A DNA stretch of 64,000 nt from contig NC_089180.1 in assembly GCF_947507565.1 (NCBI RefSeq), positions 620,001 to 684,000 of the forward strand. Direction: 5' to 3'. Below are positions 27,991 to 39,962 of the stretch, in pieces. Position numbers and translations under genes: made by a program. Numbering within the stretch: position 1 is the first letter of the stretch; every line of letters starts with the position of its first letter. The notes below the pieces were generated by a model. The model ran no database searches, was not told the origin of the DNA, and worked only from the letters and a program-made list of their open reading frames with translations. The DNA comes from Oscarella lobularis. Its lineage: Eukaryota; Porifera; Homoscleromorpha; Homosclerophorida; Oscarellidae.

Positions 27991-28322
27991 ACCTGCGCGA
28001 AAGGAGAAAGAGGGGGGTGTTCACTCCTTGGGCCGGGCAGGGATAGCGCGCGAGAGCACGACGGCGCAGGTCTCTTCGTTTGCTTCGAACGTAGGTAACG
28101 TACCGCTCGTTGCCCCGCGCGCTTTGGAAACTGACCGTGACGATAACTTCACCGCGTGGCGTGCGCGCCCAGGGACGCAATACGCCCACGCGCCAACGCC
28201 CACAATTGAAAATCAAAAATCAAAACAAGGACAAAGTTTTAATTAATCAGGGATTATCGAGTCAATTTCCAAAATACTTCAAGTTGAGAGTTTAAACTTT
28301 TAGCGCGCGCTTCAGATTCAAT
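27991..28322. promoter_or_regulatory. Shared upstream region of the WT1-like gene and CCZ1
   Basis: The WT1-like gene (minus) and CCZ1 (plus) are divergent with about 330 bp between their first ATGs. The interval is CG-rich in its left half. The CCZ1 start lies in AATATGGCGGCCG, which matches a YY1-type site overlapping the start codon, a common initiator in housekeeping genes. A bidirectional promoter is inferred. Confidence 0.4.
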
Positions 28323-29800
28323 ATGGCGGCCGAACCGCCTTCTCTCTAACGCTTTCTCTGCCTGCAAGAACAAGTTCGAGGCGCTATCCGACGCTTTTGA
28401 ACTTTTTCATTTACAACTCGACGTTTGGTCCAAGAGAGGGGCAGGTGAGAGCTTGCACGAGTCCATTTGAATTTTCACTGCCCCTCCGATCTCATCCACG
28501 ACCCGCAGGAACACGAGAAGATCTTGTTCTATATGCCCGACGACGTTTCGTTAGACACGAAAATCCGCAACCTAGGACTCAGCGAGGCAATGGTCAAATT
28601 CACCGAGTATATGATCTCCCCTCCGTGTGTGACGATTCTGTGCAAAGAGTCTTTGCAGAACGTTTTCACCCGATCGGCCGTGTGATTCGGTGCACACACA
28701 GAGGAAGCGGCAGCTCTTTTTTCAACCGGAGCCGGACTACTGGATGATCATGGTAGGAGAAGAAGGGCCAAAAATAGAGAAAAAAAAACCAATGTACTGT
28801 ATGCGCTAGACGGTTTCGTTGCCTGCATTCGAAAGAAGAACTAAAGATGATAAGACAGTGGTCGAATATAGGGAAGATGACGTGCAAGTAATACCTTCCT
28901 CTATTGCTGGAGTAGAAGTGTGATTTTGACCTTTTTAGGATTCTGTTTACAGCGCAGTATTGAAACTCTCTTACAAGATGTTTAGAGTGAGACGCGTGTC
29001 TCCTTTCTCTTCTGACGTCCAATTTTCTTTTTAGCTCTTCCACAGCACGTTTGCTGCCATCGTTTCCTCCGACGGAAAAGTCGGACTTGTGAAGCGACTT
29101 CACAGTTTCTTTTCTAAGGTAGAGAGTTTCATAGTTTTAGTTTTGGATTTTCGGCTTATGGTGTTCATTTTCCAGTATATTCCCGCATTGAAATGGAATC
29201 ATCTGGACCTCTTGGACGTTTACGCAGGTTGGATATTTAGATTCTTTCTTTATTCTGAAGCACGGATGCTTAGGAATTTCGTTTTTGCCGTTGGACAAGC
29301 ACACTTTTCTTCGAATACAGTCCTTTGTCAATCAGACGGAACAAACGTTTGCTCAGATCAAATACACGGCATTTTTGCACACAGATCAAATCGTTTGGTA
29401 TATACACCGAGACTCGGAAATAGCCGATTGCATATAGTTCTTTTCTTCCAGGAGTGGTTTAGAGCAAGAAGACATGCGCGTCGTTTATAAATATCTGACA
29501 ACGAGTTTACTACCAAGTCAACTCAACTCCGAAGTAATTCCGCAAAAGGGGTTTGTTTTTTAATTAATTAGGCAACCTTTCTCTGTTTCTTAGACGGGTA
29601 TGCCTATTCCAGGAACAGGAAGATCGCCACCTGCCAGAGATCAATCAGCACATTCTGGATGGTAGCTTAATTAATTTTTGGTAGCGACTGTTTACACCAA
29701 TGACGATTTGACTAAAGGTTTCTGACTGGTCCAAAGGACTTGAAAGATCCCACGAAACCAATCAAAACACCAAAGATCTATGTCAATAAGACAATGCGTC
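28323..29800 (+). pseudogene. CCZ1: CCZ1-like vacuolar fusion protein, C-terminus missing
   Basis: Ten exons are traceable: 28323-28444, 28509-28752, 28810-28887, 28939-28986, 29035-29118, 29176-29227, 29274-29397, 29452-29533, 29594-29661 and from 29718. Landmarks: NFFIYNSTFGPREGQ, KILFYMPDDVSLDTKIRNLG, HTQRKRQLFFQPEPDYWMIM, HSTFAAIVSSDG, WNHLDLLDVYAGISFLPLD, KYTAFLHTDQIVWSGLEQED, VVYKYLTTSLLPSQL and GWFLTGPKDLKDPTKP. CCZ1 with MON1 is the Rab7 exchange factor on endosomes. Exon 1 changes frame between MAAEPPSL and LNFFIYN, and exon 2 changes frame between FTEYM and VHTQRK. After KIYVNKT similarity ends where the family continues for over 150 residues. It looks like a 3'-truncated copy, or a live gene with consensus errors and a lost end. 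Confidence 0.85.
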
Positions 29801-29939
29801 GACGAGAGATATTTGCTGACGAGAAAAACCTAAAGATTCTTCTTCGGCACGCTGGTCGTTTTTTATCGGACACGTCCTTATCTTCTATGAAGGATCCCAC
29901 GACGTTAAAGTCGACTCCAGTGTTACGATTTAGGTTGTT

Positions 29940-31160
29940 GATACGTTGGCGAATTCGACGACTGCAAAGACGGATCGGACGAGTGGAATTGCAGTAAGAC
30001 GAATGATTTTGTGAGATGTTTTCGACGTCGTCGATCTTTTTTCTTTTTTCTTAGCTAAACTGTGCACTTTCGAACGTTCGTCGAATTTGTGCGGCGTTTG
30101 GAACGTGAGCGACGAGGGAGATCTGACGTGGAGTCGTCAGTCTCGCTCGTCGAGTCCGTTTTCAACCGGTCCCAACGTTGATCACACTATCGGCGCCAGA
30201 CAAGGTAAGGAAGTGTGGAGGTGGGGTCTTAGCGTGACGTTGCTCTCAGAAGAATTTTCGCGTAAACGCACCGATTTTGCGATCGCGTTTTACGAAAGTG
30301 TTGTGCAGAATTCACTTCGTAGCCGATTCGCGCGTTTCCCGATTCGAAACGACGAACTTTTGTCGTCTTTTAGCCGCAATTATACGGGTCCTGTTTTCAT
30401 TGCAGTCTTTCTTTATAGGGCACTATCTCATTTCGACGGTTTCCGCGTCTCGTCCTGGCCAACGAGCGATCCTAACGACGGCCTCTCGCGCGACCTACAC
30501 GTGGTGCAAAGTCCACTTCGCCTACTACGTCTACGGCTCGGACGTCGGCACGCTCGAAGTCATGCTCAAAACCGATCAAGGATCCGAGATCCAACTGTGA
30601 AGTCGATTGGGCGACCAAGGCTCGCAGTGGAACCAGGCGAGCGTCAATTTGCCGCAGACGAACGGCAACGCGTACGCCGTCCGCTTCGTCTTCACGTCGA
30701 CGGGCGGCTATCGCGGCTACGTCGCTCTTGACGACATCGCCTTGGACGAATGCGCGATGCGACCGTCGCTCGTGCCGCCGACGACGCCGGCGATCCAGCT
30801 CGCGTTTCCGGCGGGAACGTGCGGCTTCGAGTCGTCGATGTGCCACTATTACAATCTGAAGTCGAACGGCGTCGATTGGGTGCGACGCGCCAGCGCTACG
30901 CCGTCGTTCAACACGAGACCGATCGTCGATCACACGACGGGAAAGACTTCGGGTCACTACGTCTATATCGAGTCGTCTGGCTTGCCGGCGAATAGCACGA
31001 CGATGTTGGAAAGTCCGGTTTATCAATCTACGGAAAATGTGCGGAATGCGATTCACTTTATCATCTCTATGGATCCGACATCGGCACGCTCGAGGTTATC
31101 GTTCAAGATCTGAACTCGCATCAGAGTGTGGATGCGATCGGGTAACCAAGGCAACGGGTG
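29940..31160 (+). pseudogene. LDLa-MAM-MAM extracellular protein, broken
   Basis: The end of an LDL-receptor class A module (GEFDDCKDGSDEWNC) finishes at 29993. The exon at 30055-30204 starts a MAM domain (CTFERSSNLCGVWNVS, SSPFSTGPNVDHTIGA). The exon from 30419 continues it: ATYTWCKVHFAYYVYG, DVGTLEVMLKTDQGSE, GDQGSQWNQASVNL, TGGYRGYVALDDIALDEC. A second MAM follows: GTCGFESSMCHYYNLKSNGV, PSFNTRPIVDHTTGKTSGHY, LYGSDIGTLEVIVQDL, SGNQGNGWHHV. Breaks are an in-frame TGA at 30598-30600 where MAM domains have Trp (LW-LGDQG), a one-base loss near 31060 before YHLYGSD, and another frame change near 31130. These are adhesion or receptor ectodomain modules. The gene looks dead unless these are consensus errors. 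Confidence 0.8.
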
Positions 31161-31905
31161 GCATCACGTTGTTTTGTTCTAATTGTACTGCATGTACTTA
31201 CTGTGTTTGTCGTTGATTGTGTTGTATCTGAACAATCTCGCAGAGGAACGGGATTCCTCCAATATTCTCCTTCAATATCTATGATTGCAAATAATAATAT
31301 CCACTTGGCATCCGGGAGCGCATCCGTGGTCTACCAAACTACCAATCCGTCAGTCTACATTCACGTCACAGACCACGTGACGCCGCCATTTTAAGGACCA
31401 GTCGATAGGCGGAAATGAGCTCTCCTGCCTCGAATCTTTAGTTTCGCTGCTTCGGCAGTCGTTTAATAGCTTCTGTAGATATAACTAGACTAGGCGATCG
31501 AGCGCTGGAAGAGCAACTTCACTCGTAGGAGGTTAGACGAAGGTGGGCGTTCCTCTCGTTCGCGCCTACTTAGCCCTATCTCCTATAAAACGGCAGCTAT
31601 GGTTTTTTCGCATTTACTAGTGTTATAACGTAGTAAATGCCCTACATTTTCGCTTAAAATGCGAAAATGAATTTTTACTCGTCGATTTCTGGCAAAAAAT
31701 GAGAAGAAGTTGCTCTGTTGTTCTAATCTGTAACGGAGCTATGTTCATTAAAATAACTACGAGCTCAGAAAGAGATATAGAGACTCTTTCTAAGAACGCT
31801 GGGCCTTCTAAAAGTGGGCGCGGTGACAAAGTGTCCCGTATTGTAGACTGACGGATGGATCTGGATCTGGGCGTTCATTTCGATCAGCTTCTACACCAAC
31901 TATAC
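31160..31905. other. Gene-free stretch with two perfect hairpins
   Basis: GCATTTACTA (31610-31619) pairs with TAGTAAATGC (31631-31640), and CATTTTCGC (31645-31653) pairs with GCGAAAATG (31661-31669), both perfect. No exon is recognised. The open frame from 31158 has a hydrophobic start but no family features. Confidence 0.5.
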
Positions 31906-31907
31906 TG

Positions 31908-33469
31908 TACTTACCGATGACAACCAAGTGCGAGAAGCTGCGGAGGTGAGCGATCGAATGGTCGATCGGGGCTCCGCTTCGGGAACCCTGTCGATTTAGA
32001 GCACCTACAATGGTCTACCGACTTCCCTTCGACTCGGCGGGCTCGTAAAGTCTCTTTGCGGCGACGGAGATAACAAGGTAAAAAACAATTCGCAGCAAAT
32101 CGCACGGAAATATCGCCTCGCGTGCAGATCCGACAACTTTCGGCGGTTCTCCTTCGAAAAATCGCTCTAGTCGTAATGAAAGAGAACGACGAAGGCTCGC
32201 CAATCGACCCCAACGTGATGAACGCCGTCAGAGCAGCACTTCTAGCCCGAGTCCAAATCGAAGAAGACAAATACAAGATGCTCACAGGGTAATACTTGGA
32301 GATACACTAACAGTAGCATCTGTACTTACCTATATAGCATGACTGTAGACTATAAGCACTCTTCTACTTTTTTGCTTATGAGGCTTTGTTTCGATTAAAA
32401 ATCATACTATACTAAATTCATATAATTGTCTCACGTGACATCTTAATCGGTATTTTATTGATTGTCTATGTTTTTAGAGTTTGAGAACCCTTGGCAGGAA
32501 GTTCTGACGTTCCTCTTCGAGTCATCCAAGTCGGACGTGCCGAATTTGAATCTGTGCTCCTTGCGAATTCTGAACAATTTCCCGGGAATTTTCGGCGAGC
32601 AGGAGGCGCGCTATCGTCTCGTCGTGAAGGAGATTCTTTGGAAGGCCATGGATAAGAAGAGCGACAAAGTCCAGCAGATGGCCGCTCGAAGATCATCAAA
32701 TGCAAGTTCAATTCGCCGAACTGATTCCCGCTGCTCTGCAAGTAGGAAAAAGAAAGCAATTGATCAGAAATATTTAGTAATTCACTTTATATTAGATTAT
32801 CGAGAAGAGTGCCGTTGTTCAAGAGGACGATGAAGCGATAAAGAGTTTTATTGAATTAGCTGAAAATTCGCCGAAAGTCCTGCGACCGTTTGTGCCTCAA
32901 TGTTTTGATTTAATGCTAAAGGCAAGAACCTCAATACCAATTTATTTACATTGACGTTTATATTAGATTTGTGGTACAAATGAGTTGGAGGAATTGTGGC
33001 GTCATCTTGGATTTGAGTTCATCGTGAGTTTGACAGAAGAAGGTCGGTTGCTAAGAGTATAGTGCTGCGTATGAATGTGCTGTCTAATTCCTCTTTTGCA
33101 CCAGTTCCTGCGAGGGTTCGAAAGCACCACAAATACATTGAGCCTATAGGTATTACGTTTAAAAACGCTTCTATCTGAGATCAATGATTTTGATTCTATA
33201 GTTCAGCAAGCGTTGGCGTTCATGGTCGATCTCGACGACAACTTGGAAACGTGGAGCAAAGAAGAAAGTATAGACGACGAAGATAACGATAGGTAATTAA
33301 ATAGCTTGAAATAACCAACAACTGAAGTTGCATGCATGTACCTATTTCTTTGTTACTTTAAGTGGTTCTGTAGTCGGCGAGACTGGCCTTGATCGTCTTG
33401 CTTGCGCTTTGGAAGGAAAGGCTATCTTGCCTCACGTAACGCCTGCAGTATCTCAAATGCTTTGTCACA
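31908..33469 (+). CDS. IPO5: Importin-5 (karyopherin beta-3) gene, N-terminal half, interrupted by satellite
   Basis: Nine exons are traceable: to 31945, 32000-32077, 32128-32288, 32478-32741, 32796-32921, 32967-33042, 33105-33149, 33202-33292 and 33363-33469. Landmarks: NQVREAAE, IRQLSAVLLRKIALVV, PWQEVLTFLFESSKSDVPNL, RILNNFPGIFGEQEARY, VQFAELIPAALQ, VLRPFVPQCFDLMLK, VRKHHKYIEPIVQQALAFMV, DLDDNLETWSKEES and GETGLDRLACALEGKAILPH. They match the HEAT-repeat array of IPO5/RANBP6, the receptor importing ribosomal proteins and histones; the acidic DLDD/DDEDND loop and GE-GLDRLAC box are typical. One intron (32922-32966) is GC-AG. In exon 4 about ten residues are lost and the frame slips near 32690, and the join between exons 3 and 4 is not clean in phase. 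The gene then runs into the satellite: the donor GTGAGTAG at 33470 is followed at about 33488 by the array. Confidence 0.85.
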
Positions 33470-33959
33470 GTGAGTAGACTCCTATAGTTCAAAGTTTCGG
33501 CCCTCAACTTCATATTTAGTTCTTTAGAATCAAAGTTTAGGCCCTCAACTTCATACTTAGTCCTTTAGAATCAGAGTTTAGGCCCTCAACTTCATATTTA
33601 GTCCTTTATAATCAAAGTTTAGGCCCTCAACTTTATACTTAGTCCTTTAGAATCAAAGTTTAGGCCCTCAATTTGATATTTAGTCTTTTAGAATCAAGTT
33701 TAGGCCCTCAACTTCATATTTAGTCTTTCAGAATCAAGGTTTACGCCCTCAACTTCATATTTAGTCCTTTTGAATCAAGTTTATGCCCTCAACTTCATAT
33801 TTAGGTCCTTAGAATCAAAGTTTAGGCCCTCAACTTCATATTTAGTCCTTCAGAATCAAGGTTTACGCCCTCAACTTCATATTTAGTCTTTTATAATAAA
33901 AGTTTAGGCTCTAAGCTTCATATTTAGTCCTGTAGAATCAAGTTTAGGCCCTCAATTTG

Positions 33960-34123
33960 GTATTACGTTTAAAAACGCTTCTATCTGAGATTAATGATTT
34001 TGATTCTATAGTTCAGCAAGCTTTGGCGTTCATGCTCGATCTCGACGACAACTAGGAAACGTGGAGCAAAGAAGAAAGTATAGACGACGAAGATAACTAT
34101 AGGTAATTAAATAGCTTGAAATA
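33960..34123 (+). pseudogene. Captured IPO5 exon insert in satellite, copy 1
   Basis: 164 bp matching 33150-33313 of the importin-5 gene: the whole 52-bp intron from its donor GTATTACG, the 91-bp exon, and about 21 bp of the next intron (to GCTTGAAATA). It differs from the parent at five places (GATCAATG to GATTAATG, AGCGTTGG to AGCTTTGG, ATGGTCG to ATGCTCG, AACTTGG to AACTAGG, AACGAT to AACTAT). The fourth change turns Leu into TAG. Confidence 0.95.
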
Positions 34124-37100
34124 GGCCCTCAACTTCATACTTAGTCCTTTAGAATCAAAGTTTAGGCCCTCAATTTGATATTTAGTCCTTTAGAATCAAG
34201 TTTAGGCCCTCAACTTCATATTTAGTCCTTTAGAATCAAAGTTTAGGCCCTCAATTTGATATTTAGTCTTTTAGAATCAAGTTTAGGCCCTCAACTTCAT
34301 ATTTAGTCTTTCAGAATCAAGGTTTACGCCCTCAACTTCATATTTAGTCTTTTAGAATCAAAATTTAGGCCCTCAACTTCATATTTATTCCTTTAGAATC
34401 AACGTTTAGGCCTTCAACTTCATATTTAGTCTTTTAGAATCAAAGTTTAGGCCCTCAATTTGATATTTAGTCTTTTAGCATCACGTTTAGGCTCTCAACT
34501 TCATATTTAGTCCTTTAGAATAAGTTTAGGCCCTCAACTTCATATTTAAGTCGTTAGAATCAAAGTTTAGGCCCTCAACTTCATATTTAGTCCTTCAGAA
34601 TCAAAGTTTAGGCCCTCAACTTCATATTTATTCCTTTAGAATCAAAGTTTAGGCCCTCAATTTGATATTTAGTCTTTTAGAATCAAGTTTAGGCCCTCAA
34701 CTTCATATTTAGTCTTTCGGAATCAAAGTTTACGCTCTCAACTTCATACTTAGTCCTTTAGAATCAAAGTTTAGGCCTTCAACTTCATATTTAGTCCTTT
34801 AGAATCAAAGTTTAGGCCCTCAACTTCATATTTAGTCCTTCAGAATCAAAGTTTAGGCCCTCAACTTCATATTTAGTCCTTTAGAATCAAAGTTTAGGCC
34901 CTCAATTTGATATTTAGTCTTTTAGAATCAAGTTTAGGCCCTCAACTTCATATTTAGTCTTTCAGAATCAAGGTTTACGCCCTCAACTTCATATTTAGTC
35001 TTTTAGAATCAAAATTTAGGCCCTCAACTTCATATTTATTCCTTTAGAATCAATGTTTAGGCCCTCAACTTCATACTTAGTCCTTTAGAATCAAAGTTTA
35101 GGCCTTCAACTTCATATTTAGTCCTTTAGAATCAAAGTTTTGGCCCTCAACTTCATATTTAGTCTTTTAGAATCAAAGTTTAGGCCCTCAATTTGATATT
35201 TAGTCTTTTAGAATCAAGTTTAGGCCCTCAACTTCATATTTAGTCTTTCAGAATCAAAGTTTAGGCCCTCAATTTGATATTTAGTCTTTTAGAATCAAGT
35301 TTAGGCCCTCAACTTCATATTTAGTCTTTCAGAATCAAGGCTTACGCCCTCAACTTCATATTTAGTCCTTTGGAATCAATGTTTAGGCCCTCAACTTGAT
35401 ATTTAGTCTTTTAGAATCAAGTTTAGGCCCTCAACCTTATATTTAGGTCCTTAGAATCAAAGTTTAGGCCCTCAACTTCATATTTAGTCTTTTAGAATAA
35501 AAGTTTATGCCCTCAGCTTCATATTTAGTCCTTTAGAATCAAGTTTAGGCCCTCAACTTCATATTTAGTTCTTTAGAATTAAAGTTTAGGCCCTCAACTT
35601 CATATTTAGTTTTTTAAAATTAAAGTTTCCGCCCTCAACTTCATATTTAGTCTTTTAGAATCAAAATTTAGGCACTCAACTTCATATTTATTCCTTTAGA
35701 ATCAACGTTTAGGCCTTCAACTTCATATTTAGTCTTTTAGAATCAAAGTTTAGGCCCTCAATTTTATATTTAGTCTTTTAGCATCACGTTTAGGCTCTCA
35801 ACTTCATATTTAGTGCTTTAGAATAAGTTTAGGCCCTCAACTTCATATTTAAGTCGTTAGAATCAAAGTTTAGGCCCTCAACTTCATATTTAGTCCTTCA
35901 GAATCAAAGTTTAGGCCCTCAACTTCATATTTATTCCTTTAGAATCAAAGTTTAGGCTCTCATTTTGATATTTAGTCTTTTAGAATCAAGTTTAGGCCCT
36001 CAACTTCATATTTAGTCTTTCAGAATCAAAGTTTACGCTCTCAACTTCATACTTAGTCCTTTAGAATCAAAGTTTAGGCCTTCAACTTCATATTTAGTCC
36101 TTCAGAATCAAAGTTTAGGCCCTCAACTTCATATTTAGTCCTTTAGAATCAAAGTTTATGCCCTCAATTTGATATTTAGTCTTTTAGAATCAAGTTTAGG
36201 CCCTCAACTTCATATTTGGTCTTTCAGAATCAAGGTTTACGCCCTCAACTTCATATTTAGTCTTTTAGAATCAAAATTTAGGCCCTCAACTTCATATTTA
36301 TTCCTTTAGAATCAATGTTTAGGCCCTCAACTTCATACTTAGTCCTTTAGAATCAAAGTTTAGGCCTTCAACTTCATATTTAGTCCTTTAGAATCAAAGT
36401 TTTGGCCCTCAACTTCATATTTAGTCTTTTAGAATCAAAGTTTAGGCCCTCAATTTGATATTTAGTCTTTTAGAATCAAGTTTAGGCCCTCAACTTCATA
36501 TTTAGTCTTTCAGAATCAAGGCTTACGCCCTCAACTTCATATTTAGTCCTTTGGAATCAATGTTTAGGCCCTCAACTTGATATTTAGTCTTTTAGAATCA
36601 AGTTTAGGCCCTCAACCTTATATTTAGGTCCTTAGAATCAAAGTTTAGGCCCTCAACTTCATATTTAGTCTTTTAGAATAAAAGTTTATGCCCTCAGCTT
36701 CATATTTAGTCCTTTAGAATCAAGTTTAGGCCCTGAATTTGATATTTAGTCTTTTAGAATCAAGTTTAGGCCCTCAACTTCATATTTATTCCTTCAGAAT
36801 CAAAGTTTAGGCCCTCAACTTCATATTTAGTTCTTTAGAATCAAAGTTTAGGCCCTCAACTTCATACTTAGTCCTTTAGAATCAGAGTTTAGGCCCTCAA
36901 CTTCATATTTAGTCCTTTATAATCAAAGTTTAGGCCCTCAACTTTATACTTAGTCCTTTAGAATCAAAGTTTAGGCCCTCAATTTGATATTTAGTCTTTT
37001 AGAATCAAGTTTAAGCCCCCAACTTCTTATTTATTCCTTCAGAATCAAAGTTTCGGCCCTCAACTTCATATTTAGTCCTTTAGAATCAAACTTTAGGCCC

Positions 37101-39798
37101 TCAACTTCATATTTAGTTCTTCAGAATCAAAGTTTAGGCCCTCAACTTCATATTTAGTCTTTTAGAATCAAAGTTTAGGCCCTCAATTTGATATTTAGTC
37201 TTTTAGAATCAAGTTTAGGCCCTCAACCTTATATTTAGGTCCTTAGAATCAAACTTTAGGCCCTCAACTTCATATTTAGTCTTTCAGAATCAAAGTGTAG
37301 GCCATCAACTTCATATTTAGTCTTTTAGAATAAAAGTTTATGCCCTCAGCTTCATATTTAGTCCTTTAGAATCAAGTTTAGGCCCTCAACTTCATATTTA
37401 GTCTTTTAGAGTCAAAGTTTAGTCCCTCAACTTCATATTTAGTCCTTTAGAATCAAACTTTAGGCCCTCAACTTCATATTTAGTCCTTTAGAATCAAGTT
37501 TAGGCCCTCAACTTCATATTTATTCCTTCAGAATCAAAGTTTAGGCCCTCAACTTCATATTTAGTCCTTTAGAATCAAAGTTTAGGCCCTCAACTTCATA
37601 CTTAGTCCTTTAGAATCAAAGTTTAAGCTCTCAACTTCATATTTAGTCCTTGAGAATCAAAGTTTAGGCCCTCAACTTCATATTTAGTCCTTCAGAATCA
37701 AAGTTTAGGCCCTCAACTTCATATTTAAGTCGTTAGAATCAACGTTTAGGCCTTCAACTTCATATTTAGTCTTTTAGAATCAAAGTTTAGGCCCTCAATT
37801 TTATATTTAGTCTTTTAGCATCACGTTTAGGCTCTCAACTTCATATTTAGTCCTTTGAATCAAAGTTTAGGCCCTCAACTTCATATTTTATCTTTTAGAG
37901 TCAAAGTTTTGTCCCTTAACTTCATATTTAGTCCTTTAGAATCAAACTTTCGGCCCTCAACTTCATATTTATTCCTTCAGAATCAAAGTTTAGGCCATCA
38001 ACTTCATATTTAGTCCTTTAGAATCAAAGTTTAGGCCCTCAATTTGATATTTAGTCTTTTAGAATCAAGTTTAGGCCCTCAACTTCATATTTAGTCTTTC
38101 AGAATGAAGGTTTACGCCCTGAACTTCATATTTAGTCCTTTGGAATCAAAGTTTAGGCCCTCAATTTGATATTTTGTCTTTTAGAATCAAGTTTTGGCCC
38201 TCAACTTCATATTTAAGTCGTTAGAATCAACGTTTAGGCCTTCAACTTCATATTTAGTCTTTTAGAATCAAGTTTAGACCCTCAACTTCATATTTATACC
38301 TTCAGAATCAAAGTTTAGGCCCTCAACTTCATATTTAGTCCTTGAGAATCAAAGTTTAGGCCCTCAACTTCATACTTAGTCCTTTAGAATCAAAGTTTAA
38401 GCTCTCAACTTCATATTTAGTCCTTGAGACTCAAAGTTTAGGCCCTCAACTTCATATTTAGTCTTTTAGAATCAAAGTTTAGGCTCTCAATTCGATATTT
38501 AGTCCTTCAGAATCAAAGTTTAGGCCCTCAACTTCATACTTAGTCCTTTAGAATCAAAGTTTAGGCCTTCAACTTCATATTTAGTCCTTTAGAATCAAAG
38601 TTTAGGCCCTCAACTTCATATTTAGTCCTTCAGAATCAAAGTTTAGGCCCTCAACTTCATATTTAGTCCTTTAGAATCAAAGTTTAGGCCCTCAATTTGA
38701 TATTTAGTCTTTTAGAATCAAGTTTAGGCCCTCAACTTCATATTTAGTCTTTCAGAATCAAGGTTTACGCCCTCAACTTCATATTTAGTCTTTTAGAATC
38801 AAAATTTAGGCCCTCAACTTCATATTTATTCCTTTAGAATCAATGTTTAGGCCCTCAACTTCATACTTAGTCCTTTAGAATCAAAGTTTAGGCCTTCAAC
38901 TTCATATTTAGTCCTTTAGAATCAAAGTTTTGGCCCTCAACTTCATATTTAGTCTTTTAGAATCAAAGTTTAGGCCCTCAATTTGATATTTAGTCTTTTA
39001 GAATCAAGTTTAGGCCCTCAACTTCATATTTAGTCTTTCAGAATCAAGGCTTACGCCCTCAACTTCATATTTAGTCCTTTGGAATCAATGTTTAGGCCCT
39101 CAACTTGATATTTAGTCTTTTAGAATCAAGTTTAGGCCCTCAACCTTATATTTAGGTCCTTAGAATCAAAGTTTAGGCCCTCAACTTCATATTTAGTCTT
39201 TTAGAATAAAAGTTTATGCCCTCACCTTCATATTTAGTCCTTTAGAATCAAGTTTAGGCCCTCAATTTGATATTTAGTCCTTTAGAATCAAGTTTAGGCC
39301 CTCAACTTCATATTTATTCCTTCAGAATCAAAGTTTAGGCCCTCAACTTCATATTTAGTTCTTTAGAATCAAAGTTTAGGCCCTCAACTTCATACTTAGT
39401 CCTTTAGAATCAGAGTTTAGGCCCTCAACTTCATATTTAGTCCTTTATAATCAAAGTTTAGGCCCTCAACTTTATACTTAGTCCTTTAGAATCAAAGTTT
39501 AGGCTCTCAATTTGATATTTAGTCTTTTAGAATCAAGTTTAGGCCCTTAACTTCATATTTAGTCTTTCAGAATCAAGGTTTACGCCCTCAACTTCATATT
39601 TAGTCCTTTTGAATCAAGTTTATGCCCTCAACTTCATATTTAGGTCCTTAGAATCAAAGTTTAGGCCCTCAACTTCATATTTAGTCCTTCAGAATCAAGG
39701 TTTACGCCCTCAACTTCATATTTAGTCTTTTATAATAAAAGTTTAGGCTCTAAGCTTCATATTTAGTCCTGTAGAATCAAGTTTAGGCCCTCAATTTG

Positions 39799-39962
39799 GT
39801 ATTACGTTTAAAAACGCTTCTATCTGAGATTAATGATTTTGATTCTATAGTTCAGCAAGCTTTGGCGTTCATGCTCGATCTCGACGACAACTAGGAAACG
39901 TGGAGCAAAGAAGAAAGTATAGACGACGAAGATAACTATAGGTAATTAAATAGCTTGAAATA
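39799..39962 (+). pseudogene. Captured IPO5 exon insert in satellite, copy 2
   Basis: Same 164-bp insert with the same five differences from the parent and the same satellite flanks (GTCCTGTAGAATCAAG before, GGCCCTCAACTTCATACTTA after). Confidence 0.95.

Noticed and set aside
27608-28216. 202-residue minus-strand protein
   Set aside because: Out of frame with the zinc fingers and mostly a low-complexity Arg/Ser shadow of the WT1-like exon.
31158-31394. Short secreted protein with hydrophobic start
   Set aside because: It overlaps the decayed end of the second MAM domain, and no downstream exon or family feature supports it.
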